Below, piece by piece: positions 1-11,600 of a DNA stretch of 64,000 bases. Positions within the stretch are counted from its first letter, which is position 1. Each line of letters starts with the position of its first letter. The position numbers and the translations under genes are program-made. The DNA is from Burhinus oedicnemus (taxonomy: Eukaryota > Chordata > Aves > Charadriiformes > Burhinidae): assembly GCA_008921705.1 (NCBI GenBank), contig VFFE01007109.1, positions 79,355-143,354 of the forward strand. Reading direction: 5' to 3'. The notes under the pieces are model-generated. The model had not been told where the DNA came from and ran no database searches. It saw nothing but the letters and a program-made list of their open reading frames with translations.

Positions 1-182
1 TGAGGGGGATGCATGGCGAGGGGGATGCATGGTGAGGCAGATGCATGGTGAGGCAGATGCATGGCGAGGGGGATGCATGGCGAGAGGGATGTGTGGGGAG
101 AGGGATACATGGCGAGGGGGATGTATGGCGAGGGGGATGCATGGCATGGGGGATGCACGGTGAGGGGGATGCATGGTGCAGG
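1..182. repeat. 16-bp GC-rich minisatellite, runs off the left edge
   Basis: About eleven imperfect tandem copies of a 16-bp unit (consensus ATGCATGGCGAGGGGG) are visible, with variants GTGAGGCAG, GTGGGGAGAG and CATGGGGG. Because 16 is not a multiple of three, the array gives a repetitive open frame (MHGEGDAW-like) that I regard as an artefact. The array is cut by the window start, so its true length is unknown. Confidence 0.9.
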
Positions 183-436
183 TGCCCCAGCCTGTCCCCA
201 CACCAAAGGCAAGGATGGTCACCGTTGATGTGCAGGCATACCTACACCACCTTACACCGACAGCAAGCAGTGACCCAGTACCTGGGGTCCTGCGTGCCTT
301 CAGTCTGTGGGTAGTGAAGCCGGGCAGAGCAGGGGACAAAGGGTGACATTCCCCCAGGGACAGAGCATGGAGCTGGGCTGGCTCCTGTCCCTGGGATGCT
401 GCCCTGGCTCCTGCACAGCCCCAGGGCTCCCTGGCT

Positions 437-500
437 GGGTGCTCACCCTCCAGCCTGGGTGCTCACCCTCCAGCCTGGGTGCTCACCCTCCAGCCCCGCT
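437..500. repeat. 20-bp tandem repeat, three copies
   Basis: Three near-perfect copies of a unit reading GCTCACCCTCCAGCCTGGGT. Nothing suggests coding. Confidence 0.85.
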
Positions 501-1680
501 GCCCGGGTGGCTGCTGCTCGGGTTGCCCCGAGGAAGGTGCTGCCTGCCCAGGGGAGCAATTTTCTGGCTCCTGCAGTTGGGCTGGTGAAAAACAAGCTGG
601 GGGAAACCTCTGGCTTCGGTGTCCCCTTCCCCACAGGCTGCAGGACAGCCATGTCCTCATGTCTTCCCTTGCTGTGCCAGACTGCCTGGCCCCAGTATCT
701 CAACACCCTGGCCCCTTTTCCACCTCGCTGTCCCCAGCCTGGCTGCACGAGGAGGCAAGGGAGGCATCCCAGGAGCAGGCCAAGGGTGTCCCTGTGGTGG
801 TGCCACCATCAGCAGCTCCCCCACACCCACCAGCAGCGCTCCCCAACCTGCCACGGCTCGCTCCCAGCCCAGCACCCCTCCACCCTGCCAGGCACTGAAG
901 CTGGGGGGTCCCACCATCCCCGAAGAAGGATCCCGGCAACCAACAACTGAGTGAGCTTGGGGGTGCTCCAACCCTCCCCAAAACCCTCCAGAGCCAGGAC
1001 GCTGCCTCACCTGGGGCAGTAGGCTATGGAGGGGCTGTGGCTAGTGGGGCAGCTGGCGACAAGCCCACCAGACCACCGGTGCGGAGCAGCAGCGCTTTGT
1101 ACTCAGCCCTGGCCTTTCCTCTCGGGGTTTCAAAGCACTTTCCAAGCCCAAATTAATTCTGCTGCAGCTCCTGCCCTCCTGCGCTCTTTAGCAACAGCTC
1201 TGCCACGAAGCGGGGCTGCCCGTACCCCTCGGGGTACTCAGCCGGGATCCTGGCGATGATTTTCCCTGGGACCACCTCAAGCCACCGAGATGGGATGGGA
1301 AGGCAGTGCACCGTGCCCCCCACCCTCCCCTTGTCCCCGATACCCGCACAAGTGCCCCAGCGCTGAGAACTGCAGCGATGCCCATCCCGTGGCACCCTCC
1401 GCTCAGAAAAATCCTCCCCCAGCTTTTCTCCCAGTGCCAGGGAAGATGCTCCCATGCGGCATATTTGCCCATGGGAAGCTGGAGTGCCCTGGGGTGGCTG
1501 GGACATCAGCCCTCGCCCTGGATGCTGCCGGGGAGCCGGGGGGAACTGGGGTGCAGGACCCCACAATGGACCCAGCGGGAGGGTGGGCTGGGGCCAGGCA
1601 GGCACACCGCCTCCCCACGGGGCATTAATAATTAAGCAGGCACGGCGGGCTCAGATGGCAGCTCTTATTTAAGGAGCCGA

Positions 1681-1688
1681 TATAAATA
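1681..1688 (+). promoter_or_regulatory. TATA-box-like element TATAAATA
   Basis: TATAAATA sits in a locally AT-rich pocket (1640-1690) within GC-rich DNA and is followed 25-35 bp later by GC-rich sequence. It could be a core promoter, but no gene is recognised downstream on the plus strand. It may equally be chance. Confidence 0.25.
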
Positions 1689-2514
1689 CCGCCCAGACAG
1701 CACTCACGGAGCACCTAAAAAAAGCCCTGGCTGTCTCAGTCCCTCCAGAAGTAACTCCGAGCTCTGCGGGGCCAGTGGGCAGCACCAGGCAGAGTGGTCA
1801 CCAGTGTCCTGCGGGGACGGGGCTGCTCTGGGCTCTGAGCGTCAGAGGTGGCAACATCTGGGAGCAATCCTCCAGGCACCTGCCATGCCTCAGTTTCCCT
1901 CTGCAGCGGGGACCTGCCTCGGCCCTTTGTCCCGTGTGGTGGCAGGGATGTTGGGGACCCAGTGTGGGGCTGGATGCTCGGCCCCGTGCCCTGAGTTGGT
2001 GGCACTGGATGAGAGCTGGGGGGGTCTCTGCCCTCTGCCAACCCACTGCCCTGTCCCCCGGTGCCGGGGGAGAGCCACCCCGTGTTCCAGTGGCTGCCTT
2101 TCTGTGTTTGTGCTGGCACTGAGTGGCCCCCCAACTCCCTCTGCCCCGCTCTGGTCAGGGTTGCCTGGGGACCCCCCTCCCGCACTGGGGTCGGGGACTC
2201 TCATCCTCCAAGGACAGCCCAGTCCTCCCCCGTCCCTGCCTGGGGTCCCCAGGACCCCCACCCCAGAGCTGCCCCATCCCTATTGAAGGGGAGGTGCAAG
2301 AAGGGCCGGGAGCACTGAGACAGCCACGACCTGGGGCACAGCGGGACCCCCCCAGCCTGGGCATCACCCCCCCCCATCAACATGCTGGACCCCCAGGAGC
2401 AGGCGAGGAGCCGGAGCATGCTGCGGGCGGGAGTGATGGGGCTGTCACATTGTCCCCATTGCAGGCGAGCGGCAGCGAGCCGCTTGCTGCAGTCCTGCTC
2501 GCTGGCTCTGCAGC

Positions 2515-2525
2515 GTGACTCAGCA
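2515..2525 (+). promoter_or_regulatory. NF-E2/antioxidant-response-like motif GTGACTCAGCA
   Basis: GTGACTCAGCA matches the extended NF-E2/MAF-NRF2 consensus RTGACTCAGCA in full. One isolated site is weak evidence of function; no adjacent gene start is seen. Confidence 0.25.
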
Positions 2526-3930
2526 CAGCCTCACCCAGCTCCCAGCCCCTTCCTCCAGCCCCGGGGGGGGACACACGCTCCCCATCTTGCCACTGCCCTG
2601 CCATGGCCCACATCACCCCCAGAGCCACCTCCCCCAGACCCCTGTTCCCACCCAGCCCCATCCATCCCCACCCCAGGACCACCGGCTGCTCCTCCAGCCC
2701 CAACGTGGGCAGGGACCCCCCCTCCGGGGCTGAATCGGGGCTCCCAGCGGTGGGGAGCGGTGGGTGTCAGCCTGCCTGCACCCAAGCACCTCTGCTGTCC
2801 CCTTGGGCAGGGGACGGGCAGCGTGCTCCATCCAGCCCCGTGGGTCTTCCTGCTCAAAGCCCCGGCACAGGGTTTGGGGAGCTGAGCACCGACTCCTGCC
2901 ATGGCACCTTCCCAGGCATTGGGAGAAAGGATTTGGGTTTTATTTTTCCTGGGGGATGGGACTGAAAGAGATGCCGGGGTCACATGGGAAAGTCTTGGGA
3001 TTTTTAAAGGGATTTTTTGAGCCCCACTTTCGGGGTGTTTGGAGCCTGCCAGGATCAGCTTCTCACAGCATTTCTGTGCACGTCCCCTCTGACTGGGACC
3101 TGGAGGTTACTGGGAGGCGAGGAGGGTGGCCACAGAAAGCAACCAGCACTGGGGGAGAAGGGCCAAGCACCTTAACTGTCCTCTCTAACTGTCCCCACGT
3201 CCCCAGGCATGAAGCCACTTGCAGGGCAGGACCCCAGTGTCTGCCTGTGCTGTGCCCCCGGGATGGGTGTCCCTCTGCCGTCACACCAGCACGTGGCACA
3301 TCCCCATCCCTGGAACCGGGGACAGCGGGGCTGTTGGGGCTGTGCAGCTGGGAGCACCCATCCCGCACCCCAATGGCTGCATCCGACAAGATGCTAACTG
3401 GATTAAACCAAAGGCAGAGACCCCAGGCATGGTCGGAGCCCTGCTCCCACCCGGGCAGCCCCTCGCCCGCGGCATCACCATGGGAAGCACGTTGCTGGCA
3501 TCGCTGCCAGCTAATTGCTTTCCTGCCTCTCTCTAAATGCAAGCGATGGCAGTGAGGCGGCAGCGAGCTGGCTTTTGCCAGCGTTCAGCAGCCCACGTGG
3601 GGTGGCTCCTGCCAGGGGAACGAAATAAAATTAAAAAAAAAAAAAAAATAAAAAAAGGCAGAGAGGAGGAGATGATGGATGGGAGGATTTGCAACCGTGG
3701 CCGTTTACCCTGGCGGAGGGAGCCCTTGAGCCTGCAGGCGCAAGGAGAGGTGCAGATCTGGCGATGCCCGTGGGGCCATGGCCACGCAGCCCCCCGGCAC
3801 GGCACGGCGGGGGCACAACGTGGAGAGCAGCCGGCCCCGCGGTCCCCCCCGCCACCCCGCTCCCTTTGCCAGCGGACTAATTGCGCCAGTGACTTTGCAG
3901 TTCCCAAAATAGCTCCTGGCTCCGGCGGGG

Positions 3931-3938
3931 TGACGTCA
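3931..3938. promoter_or_regulatory. Palindromic CRE TGACGTCA in a CpG-rich pocket
   Basis: A perfect full-site cAMP response element lies within a CpG-containing stretch (about 3760-4000). Full-site CREs near CpG-rich DNA often mark promoters, but there is no coding exon in reach, so this is a candidate only. Confidence 0.3.
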
Positions 3939-5282
3939 GCGGGAGCCGCGGCGGCAGGCCTGGCAGGAGCGGGGAAGGAGGACGCTGCCTGCCGTGGGGT
4001 GTGGTGAACGGCTCCTGCACCCCACCGCGGTCTCACTGGGTGACCTTGACCCCCTGGGCCATCCTGGGAGCAAGACTTGCTGTGCCGTAGGGATGCTGCA
4101 GGGAGACCTGGTCCTCATCCATCCCATTGGAGGGGGAGGTGGTCCAAGCCTGTCCCTGCCCTGCATCCCCACCGCGTGGGTGCCCACATCCCTGGGACCC
4201 ACCACCACCGAGGATGGGTCAGGCTGCCCCGGAGGGGGTAAATCTGTCCCTTACTGCCCTCCACAGGGAAAACCATGCCCCCTGCTCCCAGCCAGGGTGT
4301 CCGGGTCCCTGCAGCTCCCCAAGGGTGCCAAGGGGTGATGAGGGCCACCATCCCAGGTGCCCCTGGGGAAACTGAGGCACATAAGGGCGATGCAGAGGCA
4401 ACAGGGAAGAGCTGGAGGGGGGGGGCATGGTGAGCTGGGGAGCGGAGCGCAGCCCAAGGTCACCCAGGTGGTGCTGGGCACAGCAGAGCCATGGATGCTC
4501 TCCGGGCCAGGGCTGTCTCCAGCAGTGACTCACCCCTGCACCAGTGCCCAGCTCCTCCGGTTACAGGCACAGGCAGGATTGCCTTAATGGGGCATGGCGG
4601 GGGTGGCCAGCCCGGGAAGGGCACCCCTGGGACCAGGCACCAACCCACATGCCCCTCCAGCCATCCCTGCGCTCTGCAGCCTTCTCCCACAAGCAGCGCA
4701 TCCTCCGTACCACATCCCAGACAGCAACACTGCTTGTACTGGTCCCAGAATGGGACCCCCATCCCTCCCAGCACTGCCCATCCAGCTAGGGGTGTGAGTG
4801 CCCCCTCGCCTGCCCCAGCTTCCAAGGAGCAGAGCTCCCAAGCCCCATGCCGGCGCTCGGCTGGGGACGCGGCTTATTATTCTGGAACACAGCGAAATAA
4901 TTAAAGCCTCCTCCATTTCCCCTTGCTCATTTGTGCTCCTTCAGCCTGGATTAATGGGTCTCCTCTCCCCAGCACAGACTCATTCCTTATTCCTAATAGC
5001 CCATAAATCCCAGCCCCAAAATAACCCCAGCTTTTGCCCGAGCCTGCTGAAATATTTATTCTCTTCCCCCTGCCGCCCCCAGCACAGTCCCCTCTCCAGG
5101 GATGGGGAGAGGAACTAATCGATGGCATCGACCAGCGTGGAACTGCAGCTGCTCCAGGCGCGGTGAAACAGCTGACGTCGGCAAGAGGAGAAGAGCCAGG
5201 CGGACACCGCGGCTTCTCCTGGCTCCCACGCAGCTGCCGCGGCCTGGCTGTGGTCCCGCAGCAGGATGCTCTCACGCCACCG

Positions 5283-5412
5283 GCAACCCCCCATGCTGGT
5301 ACCCTGCTCCAGGGCCGGTGCATCCCCCATACTGGTACCCTGCTCCAGGGCTGGGACATCCCCCCATACTGGTACCCTGCTCCAGAGCCAGTGCATCCCT
5401 TCGTGCTGGTAC
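5283..5412. repeat. Minisatellite of about 40 bp, roughly three and a half copies
   Basis: The block CTGGTACCCTGCTCCAG recurs at about 5295, 5333 and 5370, with a degenerate fourth copy near 5405, giving a unit of 37-40 bp. It is open on several frames, which explains repetitive open frames on both strands here. Confidence 0.85.
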
Positions 5413-6991
5413 CTGGCTCCCACCCTGCCTGTCACTCCCTGCTCCCATGGAGTTGGTGCCCAGCTTGGGCATGGAGTGTCTGGGGGGATCCCTGTGGATC
5501 CCAGTACATTCCAAGCCTTGTCTGTGGGAGAAAAGGCTAGAAGACTAGGGAAGATGCTGCTGTCTCTCCTGGCTGGAAACCCTTTGCTTGCTGGATTGCA
5601 GGTCGTGGCCCACTGGGAGAGCGGGATCTGCTCTTCCCAGCCCAAAGCAAAGGAGAGCAGGAAGTGGGATAACACCAACCACCAGCCTGGTTTTGCCAGC
5701 TCAAGGCACGGTCCCCAAGGAAGACAGGGAAAAGCCATCCAGCCTTTCTTGTCATCCCACCCCAGGACACCCCAAGAGGCAGCAGCCTCCAGAGCAGCTC
5801 CTGGCCGCCAACACCCATCCCCATCTCCCATAGCCACGGGGAGGGGGGTGGGTGGGGGGCAAAGCTGGTGGAGCCCACAGCACCTTCTGACCCATCCCCA
5901 GCTGGCGTGGGCTGGGCAGGGGGGCCAGAGGCTGCTGGGGACAGTCCTGTCCCCCTCCTGCTCCCAGCAGGACCCAGGCATCGCCCAGCTGTCCTGGAGG
6001 CAGGAGGTGAGGCAGGAGGTGGTGGTGGCAGCGGGGGATGAGGAGGGAGCGGGATGGGCAGCCAAGCATGCAGGAAACACAGGAAAAGGAGAGACTTTAT
6101 TCACATGCCACCTCCCTGCCTTATCCCAGGGTCCCAGCAAGCCCACGTCCAACTGTGCTGCCACGGCCCACCTGGAAGATGCTTCTGTGCCTCAGTTTCC
6201 CCACTAGTGGAAATCTGGACTGGGAGCAAAGTGTCAGGAAAGCCTTGCCCATGGGAAGCGGTGGAGAGGTGGCAAACATCAACCTGATGCTGGCTGCTGG
6301 AGCACAGGGCCAAGGACACCCCAGGGGACCCCCAACAACCTGGGAGCTGCTCGGGGACACATCCCCGATGTCCGCAGAGGCTGGGACACGCCATCTCGCG
6401 GCACGCTGCTGCTCGGGCCACCGCCACTGGCCATCGGGCTGCAGAAAAGCCTCACTGAATTGGGGAGCCCTCTGTCCCGGTCCCAAGCCCCACGGTGACA
6501 GCCTCTCCCCGCAGGCAGCAGCAGGCAGCAGCAGGCAGCAGCAGGGGCTGCAGCTCCCAGGACCGTCTCTCTTCCCATCTGCTCGTCAGCAAGCAGCACC
6601 GAATTTACTGCTGTCAGCACTGCAGAGCCCGTACAGCCGCACAACGGCAACGCACCCGCTTCAGCAGCGACCCCGCAGCCCACCGGGCTGCCAAATCCCA
6701 CCGGGAACAAACCCGGAGCTGGATGCAACCTCACCTTTCCGAGCCTGGTGGGGGTCAGGGCTGTACCCCCGGAGCTGGGGTGGGGAAAGGGGCCAAGTTC
6801 AGCTCTCAGCTGGGTGGGAATCGAGGGCTGCTCAAGGGCCAGCAAGGGATTTGCACCAATTTTTGGCAGCAAGAGCTGAGCCCTCGCCGCTGGGCTTGGG
6901 GCATCGCTGGTTCCTCAGGCGTTTGCTCCTGCCCGGACTTCGAGGGGATGGCAGGGAAGCAAGTCAGGTCTCAGCACGCTTTCAAAGGGCT

Positions 6992-7001
6992 TTTATTTAT
7001 T
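6992..7001 (-). terminator. Possible polyadenylation signals of SSC4D (overlapping AATAAA pair)
   Basis: On the minus strand two overlapping AATAAA hexamers occur (reverse complement TTTATTTATT). They are the first canonical hexamers I see downstream of the SSC4D stop, about 1.37 kb past it. A second minus-strand AATAAA lies near 6094. The choice between them is a guess without transcript data. Confidence 0.35.
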
Positions 7002-8369
7002 CACAAACCAAACCCAAACACGTATAAGAAAAATGGGGGGAAACCCCCAGGAATACTCGCGATCTATTATTAACAAAGGAATTGCACAAATAGAGGAGCG
7101 AGTGCGGCAGAGGGAGCAGCCGGGACTCGCTCTGCGCCGCTGCACGAGCCCTTCCCCACCCTCGCACCCTGTCGATGAAAACACGAAGGTCGTTTTGCCG
7201 GTATCCCGTTGGAAACCAGAACCGGTTGATGGTGAAGGCGGCCGGTGCTGCAGGCTGGGTCCTTCCACCTGAGCTGGGAGGGAAACAGCCTTTATCACGG
7301 AATCACCGGGATTGGAAGGGACCCCTGGGGGAAGGGACCATCCAGAGATCATCTGGAGATCATCCTTTACCCCAAAGGCACGGCACCGGGGAGGGATTGG
7401 GCTCCCAGATTCAGCACTGCCGCTTTCCCCTCGCCCTGGGCAGGGATTTGGGCTCTTCCCTAGGGTTTTCTGTCTGCTCCTGCCCTTGTCTGCCAGCTCC
7501 CTGCCTGCCCCGGACACCTCGGAGCATGGAGCATCACGGAGCTCCTGGGAAGGAGCAGCCAGAGCTGATGTGGGAGGTGTAGGATGGAGGAAGGATGGGG
7601 AGGCTGCGGGGAGCCCGGTCCTTCCCTGCTCCCTAAGGGCTTTTTTTGGGCAGGGACTGGCTGTGCCAAAGTCCCCCAGGGAAGGAAAATCTCAGCCGAG
7701 CTCTCCGCAAACCCAGCGGCATATGGAAAAGAAACAGGAGATGAAATGGGCACAAGGAAGGAATACTGGGCAGCTGAGAAGCGGGATGGGGTGAGATCCA
7801 ACGCCTGCATTCCTGCTGCATGGAAATTGGTGAGGACTTGGTATTTCTTCTGCCAAAATGGGAAGAAAAACCTGATACTCAGATTGCTGGGAGGTTTGCA
7901 AAGCAAATTGCAGAATGGCAGCAACTCACTGCAGAGCCATTGGAATATCCTGGTTTGATTTCAGCCCCTTTTTACATTTTCTGAGTATAATCTAACATCA
8001 TTTTCACAGCAGAAAGTCCATTTTTCTCTCCTCATCTCTCAAATGAAATGGCTGATACCAACCAGATTTCACACCAAAAATGGTTTTGTTTTTCCAAGGG
8101 GCAGTTCAGGGCAGGGGGGAAAACTTCAGCCGGTATTTTAGGAGCTGAGAAAAGCCCAGTCTCCACCCAGCTCTTCCCATCCTCAGAGCCCAAACACCCA
8201 CGGGAGGGCCAGCCAGTGCCCCTGTGGGGTGAGTGGGGAAACTGAGGCAGAGAGTGAGCGTCCCCGACCAGCAGCCAGGGTTCAGCCCCTCTCCACGGGC
8301 ATTGCCACCAGCTCCCTCCACTGTCCCTGTCCCCCCCGTACCTGCGGGAGGGTCCCGGTGGGTGGGTGG
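6998..8369 (-). other. SSC4D: Putative SSC4D 3' untranslated region
   Basis: The stretch follows the SSC4D stop codon on the minus strand and contains no recognisable exon. It includes a weak degenerate CR1-like fragment near 7290-7375 (a block resembling the CR1 3' end in antisense). The left limit depends on the unproven polyadenylation site at about 6992. Confidence 0.35.
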
Positions 8370-8686
8370 TCATAACATGCCGCAGACGGCACCAGCATCC
8401 TCGGAGTGGTCGCAGTTGTGGACGTCCCAGCGGATGTGGGAGCAGCGCAGCAGCGAGGGCTCGTGGCCTTTGCACTTGAGGTTGTCGAGGAAGATGTAGC
8501 CGGTGCCCTGGCCATAGCGTGCTTCCCCCCAGGCCGCCACGGCGTGCCCGCAGCCCAGCTGCCTGCACACCACCTTGGCGTCCCACAGGTCCCAGGCGTC
8601 GTCGCACACCGTCCCCCACTGGGACAGGTAGAACATCTCCACGCGCCCCTCGCACCGGTGGCTGCCGTTCACGAGGCGCAGGGAAC
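8370..8686 (-). CDS. SSC4D: SSC4D coding exon 10: SRCR domain 4 and stop codon
   Basis: The final 317 coding bases follow acceptor CCTCCGCAG. They read [53 protein letters not shown] and [20 protein letters not shown], ending CGML before TGA. [16 protein letters not shown] is diagnostic for SSC4D domain 4. All eight cysteines are present; the last lies three residues before the end, so there is no membrane anchor. Confidence 0.97.
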
Positions 8687-11600
8687 CTGCGGAGGGGATA
8701 GGGTGAGGTAGCCCCAGGGCCAGCCCTTGCCTGTGCCCACCCCAGCACTGCGTCCCCCTCTGCCTACTTGCCACCGCCCTGGGACACCACCTGGCTCCCC
8801 AGGGCTGGCAGAAAAGGGGCCCTTCCTGGCCAGGTGGCCCCAGGGCAAGAAGAGCACTGGTCTGTCCAAGGCTGGGCAGATGTTTGCCACTGCCCACAGC
8901 TCCACCATGGCCTCTGCGCAGGCAGGAGCACAAAGGAGTGACCACTTGCCAACACCTGAGCTGGGGCTGACCACCAAAGCATCATGGTGGATGTTCAGAT
9001 TGAAGGAATAGATAATAACCTCTGTTCCCGGCTCCGCCCCATTGGTCCATCACCTCCTCTATCCACTGAGGTCCATCCCCTCCTCTCCCCACCAAGGTCC
9101 ATCACCTAATGATGCATCACCTGAGGTCCATCACCTCCTCTGCCTGGACCAGCCTTGGGGGCACTGGGAGAGGCCATGGCTTAATGGTGCCACCAGCATG
9201 GGTTTTCCCTCTCCATGGGCTGCTCCGGGTTGGTGCTTCAGGCACTGCCGAAGCTGCTGGCCTCTGCCCAAGCTGCCTCTGTTTCCACCCCATGCTGGTG
9301 CAGAGCGTCCCCAGGGCTGGCACCACGTCCCCGGTGATACCTCAATACCTACCATCCTTGGGATGAGTTGGGGCCGATGTGGTGGTTGTGGCGGTGGCTT
9401 CTTCAAAATGGTCTCCAGCATCATCAGCGCCTGGTGCAGTGGGGAAGGGGTAGGAAAAGTGACTCAGGGGACACCTGTACCCCCCCAGGGCCAGGTCAGA
9501 GCCCCCCAAGCAGCGGTGTGGGGCTGGCTGGGGCTGGATGCAGGGACGTGTGGGGTGCCATGTGCAGCCACTCTGCTTCCAGGAAAGTGCACAAACAGAG
9601 ACCAGAGGTGGTACCCACACTCTGGTCATCACCCGACACCACGGCACCCGACCGCCGCTGCTGTCCTCCCACAGGCAGGAGGAACCGCAGGGTCTGGGGG
9701 CTCGCGTTCACCTGCCACCCCATTTTGGCGACCCCGTTTCCCGCAGCCAGCATGAGCATGGCTGAAATCCTCTCTACGGCCGTTATCTCATTGGATTTCC
9801 ATGCCACTGAGCCAGGCTTCAGCGGAGACTTGGGGACCCCTGGGTCATCGCATCCATTTCCCCTCTCCCACCCAGCTGGCGAGGGAACACCCTCAGGTGG
9901 GAGCCAGTGGCCACCGGGCTCGCTCTCACTCTCACCTCGGCAAATGACCCCGGCGTCCTCATGGTGGCCGCAATTGTGCTGGCCCCAGCCCAGGTGGAAG
10001 CAGTCGGCCAGGCGAGCCTCGCCGCCGCCGCAGCCCACGTTATCCAGCAGGATGGGCCCGCTGCCGTAGCCGAAGGAGCCGAGGATGGTGGCAGCGAGGG
10101 CAGTGCCGCAGCCCAGCTGCCGGCACACCACCTGGGCGTCGGGGAAGTCCCAGTCGTCGTCGCAGACGGTGCCCCAGGTGCCGCGGTGCCGCACCTCCAC
10201 CCGCCCGCGGCAGCTCCCGTTCCCGTTCGCCAGCCGCACGCCGCCACCTGCGTTGGGGGCCCCGGCACAGGCATGCCACCGAGGGGACCGGGGCTCTGTG
10301 GGGGGTCCGATGTCCCCCCACCTTCCGGGGGGGACGGGGTGAGTCCTTGGGGAGCATGGGGTGAGCCCTGGGGATGTGGGGTGAGCCCCTGGGGGCATGG
10401 GGTCAGCCCTTGGGAACATGGAGTGAGTCCTGGGGGCATGGGCTGAGCCCCTGGGGACATAGGGTGAGTCCTGGGGATGTGGGGTGACCCTGGGGACATA
10501 GGGAGACTCCCAAGCAGCACGAGGTGAGTACTGTGAGCATGGGGTAATCCCTGGAGATGTGGGGTGAACCCCTTGGGGGGCATGGAATGAATGCTGGGGA
10601 TGTGGGGTAGCTCCCTGGGGACATGGGGTGAGCCCTGAGGATGTAGGGTGACCTCTGGGGACAGAACTCCCCAGGGTACTCCTGGGGACATAATAGAGCC
10701 CTGGGGAGGTGGGGCACATCCTGGGGGCATGGGGGAACTCCCCGGTGGTGTGGGGTGAGCCCTGGGAGTGTGGGGTGAACCGTGGGGTGCCGGAGATCCC
10801 CTGGGAATGTGGGGTGAGCCCTGGGAGAATGAGGGAAAACCAGGGGATATGGAAGGTCCCCTGGGAGCATGGGGTAACTCCCGGGGCTGTGGGGTGAGCC
10901 CTGGGGATATGGGGTAACCCTCCAGGGACATGGAGCCCAGGGAGCCATGCCGGACCCTGCGCAGGACTAGCAGTGGCCACACACTTACTTTCCTGCTCGA
11001 CGGTAAGGAGAGAGGTGGTGACCAGCTCGGTGGCCTGGGAGGGCTGGTCCCTGCCGTCTGTCACTGCTGGGACAAGCATGGGGACATGTGGGCTTTGGGG
11101 GGGGTCCAGCTCCAGCAGTCGCTGCCTCCAATTCGGCTGGTGTCAGGGGCCTCTAGCACCACAGCGTCCCCATGGCAAGCTCTTGCCATGGGCAATGTCA
11201 CCCCCCGAGCCTCACCTACGTGTGGCTGGAACCCAGGGTGACTGTGCTGGGGTCACGGGAGGACACAGAAGACTTGGTCCCCCCCAGTGAGCCCCCAGCC
11301 CTGGCTGTGGTGCAAGGGTGAGCTGGGTGGCCGCTGACCTCCTACCTGTGGCCGTGGCAGTGAGCGTCTCTTCATAGTCCAGAGCCACCGAGGTGGTGAA
11401 GGACGTGATGGTAGACCTGTCCAGCCCTGCGGTGACACAGAGAGACAGAGGGGACAAGCTGCAAAGCTGCGAACTTGCTGACTCTGGGAGGCAGATCCAG
11501 GGTGGTCTACGTGCTCCAGGGGGGATGGGAATGGAGATGGCCCATGTCCACCTGCACATCCCTGCTGCCCACGTGCTGGAGATGGTGCTTCTCCACCCCA

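Larger units (their letters stand above)
183..6990. other. GC-rich non-coding stretch, no gene recognised
   Basis: About 6.8 kb with many overlapping open frames on both strands, as expected from high GC, but none resembles a protein family I know and none shows a convincing exon with matching splice sites. In mammals YWHAG flanks SSC4D on this side; no 14-3-3 coding sequence is visible, so the stretch is probably intergenic or distal intron. It holds short tandem repeats and scattered promoter-like motifs listed separately, and a poly-A run near 3630-3656. Confidence 0.6.

Noticed and set aside
5115..6164. A 349-codon minus-strand frame and a 313-codon plus-strand frame over the same stretch
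   Set aside because: Both cross the 40-bp minisatellite, are Pro/Ser/Gly-rich by base composition and show no domain or splice logic.
6038..7027. A 329-codon plus-strand frame
   Set aside because: GC-rich chance frame with no family resemblance and biased composition; it overlaps an equally open minus-strand frame.
9496..11079. A 527-codon minus-strand frame as a stand-alone gene
   Set aside because: It contains SSC4D exons 7 and 8 with consensus splice sites; the rest is the intronic minisatellite and intron 8. Better explained as part of SSC4D, with the open intron reported as a separate finding.
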